A program made the translations under genes and the position numbers. Under the pieces are notes generated by a model. The model saw nothing but the letters and a program-made list of their open reading frames with translations, was not told where the DNA came from and did not search any database. A stretch of 15,031 nucleotides of DNA from Lentisphaeria bacterium UBA7640 (GTDB lineage Bacteria; Verrucomicrobiota; Lentisphaeria; Victivallales; Victivallaceae), in contig DLIO01000047.1 in NCBI GenBank assembly GCA_002483765.1, forward strand, positions 1 to 15,031. The letters run 5' to 3'. Of this stretch, positions 13,752 to 15,031 are shown in pieces (position 1 is the first letter of the stretch; every line of letters starts with the position of its first letter).

Positions 13752-14882
13752 ATGGAAAAAAAACAGACTAAAAAACCCAAAAGAATTACTCGAAAAGAGG
13801 TAACAGGAAGGCGTAGAGCCCCACAAAAAACCGCCTGTCGTGCGCTAATTTTGCTGGACACCAAGAAAATCCGCGCCGAATATCTCAAAATTTATAAACG
13901 CAATAAGAAAAGGCTGGAGAAGCTTGAAGCTGATTTAGTAACGTTCCACGAATGCGATCAACCTGAATTTCAAAAGTTTATGGCAATACATTTTGGCGCA
14001 GAACAGTCCCGTCAACACGAACTGTCCGAACAAATGCATAATGCCCGAAATCGCTATCAAACCATCTGTTTTCTGGCAAAGGAAAAACGTTTGCGCCCGA
14101 AACAATTCTGCGTATTAATCGAAAACAAAGTGACGCCAGAACTAGACTTCTGGGCAGTTCTGGATAATGAAGTTAATAAATTCCGAGAACAACAAGAACA
14201 ACAACATGCCTCCGCCGAAAATGACGATGACTTTGAAGACGATGACGAAGATTTTGGCGAGTACAATGACTCAGGCAATAAACATAAAGATTTTCGTAAA
14301 ATATTCGATGGGTTTTTCGAGTCAATGTTTGGTGATTACCTCCCCTTAAATGAGCGTATGTCAGTGGCTGATGGTAAAAGTTTGAAAAGACTTTACCGGG
14401 AACTTTGTTTGCGTTACCATCCAGATAAATCCGGCACGCACGATATCAAAACTAAACGTTTATGGATATCAATTCAAGAGGCTTATCACCAAAAAGATTT
14501 AGCGCAACTTCGTGCAATCCATGCGGGAATTGAGATTAACTCTGGTAAAACTGAGCTAGCGATCTCCGATATTCAAACAATTAACGAGGAGATACTTAGC
14601 ACCATTCAAGATACGCAATATGAACTTCGAGGTAAGAAACGTAACACTTGTTGGCGGTTCTCTAAATGGGATTCAAAAAAACGCAAAGTACTCAAAAAAA
14701 ACATCGAGAAAGAGTTGCAAGATGAGCTGAAAAGTTTAGAATGGATGCTTAAAAAAGCGGAAAAACAACTCACGCTCGTTCGAGAACCAGAAAAACCAAA
14801 GCCTGAACCGAAAAGCAGAAAACAGGTCTTGTGGGCAGAAGCGGCAAAAAATACACCTGATCTGTTTGCGATGGATTTTTAA
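13752..14882 (+). CDS. J-domain protein of unknown role
   Basis: A 376-residue protein with one recognisable domain, a J-domain centred on LYRELCLRYHPDKSGT with the HPD triad at residues 223-225. J-domains stimulate the ATPase of DnaK-type chaperones. There is no Gly/Phe-rich or zinc-finger region, so it is not a canonical DnaJ. The first 20 residues are strongly basic, about 40-115 are charged and probably coiled-coil, and 158-168 form an acidic Asp/Glu run just before the J-domain. The C-terminal third is again Lys/Glu-rich helix. No ribosome site is evident before ATG 13752, 11 nt after panE; the AT-rich TGCTATATTATGG may reduce structure at the start. I cannot name its partner or substrate. 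Confidence 0.85.
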   Translation: MEKKQTKKPKRITRKEVTGRRRAPQKTACRALILLDTKKIRAEYLKIYKRNKKRLEKLEADLVTFHECDQPEFQKFMAIHFGAEQSRQHELSEQMHNARNRYQTICFLAKEKRLRPKQFCVLIENKVTPELDFWAVLDNEVNKFREQQEQQHASAENDDDFEDDDEDFGEYNDSGNKHKDFRKIFDGFFESMFGDYLPLNERMSVADGKSLKRLYRELCLRYHPDKSGTHDIKTKRLWISIQEAYHQKDLAQLRAIHAGIEINSGKTELAISDIQTINEEILSTIQDTQYELRGKKRNTCWRFSKWDSKKRKVLKKNIEKELQDELKSLEWMLKKAEKQLTLVREPEKPKPEPKSRKQVLWAEAAKNTPDLFAMDF

Positions 14883-14907
14883 AGCAAACGCGATAAAGAG
14901 AAAATCT

Positions 14908-14988
14908 TAACCACAGATGGACTCCGATAACCACAGATAATAAACGGCGGGGAAAACCGGGGAAGGGTTTTGTCGACTGATGGCACGA
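14908..14988 (+). repeat. Intergenic repeats: TAACCACAGAT pair and diverged 20-bp motif
   Basis: TAACCACAGAT occurs exactly twice, at 14908-14918 and 14928-14938 (20-bp period). It is followed by G-rich sequence and TGTCGACTGATGGCACGA (14971-14988), a one-base-shorter relative of the motif at 6279-6298, again just after a GGGGAAGGG tract. The same TTAACCAC(A/G)GA phrase occurs at 3084-3094 and, inverted, at 4464-4474. The rest of the sequence to the window end shows no gene. Confidence 0.75.
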
Positions 14989-15031
14989 TTTATCACAAAA
15001 CAAATAGCCACAGGCATCCCATAACTTTTTT

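Overview
Bacterial chromosomal DNA of moderate GC, almost entirely on the + strand, carrying housekeeping amino-acid, folate, pantothenate and RNA-metabolism genes between unusually repeat-rich intergenic gaps. No rRNA, tRNA, phage, transposase or CRISPR was seen. The organism cannot be fixed from this window. A signal-peptide lipoprotein, HrpB and a YicC/YggS/CysE/PanE block fit a Gram-negative-type bacterium, and the ectoine-type aspartokinase and repeat-laden gaps would suit either a PVC-group (Lentisphaerota-like) or a gammaproteobacterial host. This is a weak inference.

Region 1 (1-3008): a small four-helix-bundle (S23/IVP-like) gene sits between a perfect-period heptamer array on its left and a degenerate array of the same heptamer, inverted, on its right. 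The right array is read through as the N-terminus of the helicase gene hrpB, which starts with an ATGA overlap on the four-helix gene and has no other usual start codon before its Walker A motif. This is the most unusual arrangement in the window.

Region 2 (3009-4514): a repeat-filled gap, then a MntA-HepT (MNT/HEPN) toxin-antitoxin pair in which the antitoxin is intact and the toxin has an in-frame TAA at codon 35. Two copies of an intergenic element in direct orientation bracket the pair.

Region 3 (4515-6210): an endonuclease/exonuclease/phosphatase-family gene on the - strand, divergent from folD.

Region 4 (6211-14882): after another repeat-rich gap comes a tightly packed run: homoserine dehydrogenase, ectoine-type aspartate kinase, lipoprotein, yicC, [55-bp palindrome], serine acetyltransferase, yggS, panE and a J-domain protein. 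Gaps are 11 nt or less, or genes overlap, except at the palindrome. The first two genes commit aspartate to the threonine/methionine branch; cysE supplies cysteine, whose sulfur can feed methionine; panE makes pantoate for coenzyme A; yggS buffers pyridoxal phosphate.

Three copies of an identical 19-bp palindromic core (CGCGCGCATAATGCGCGCG) lie in three separate gaps, with outer arms that differ in sequence but remain self-complementary. A second dispersed motif, close to TGTCCACTAATGGTCACGAA, recurs in the other gaps in both orientations. Several start sites were moved from the longest-ORF start to one supported by a ribosome binding site or family N-terminus.
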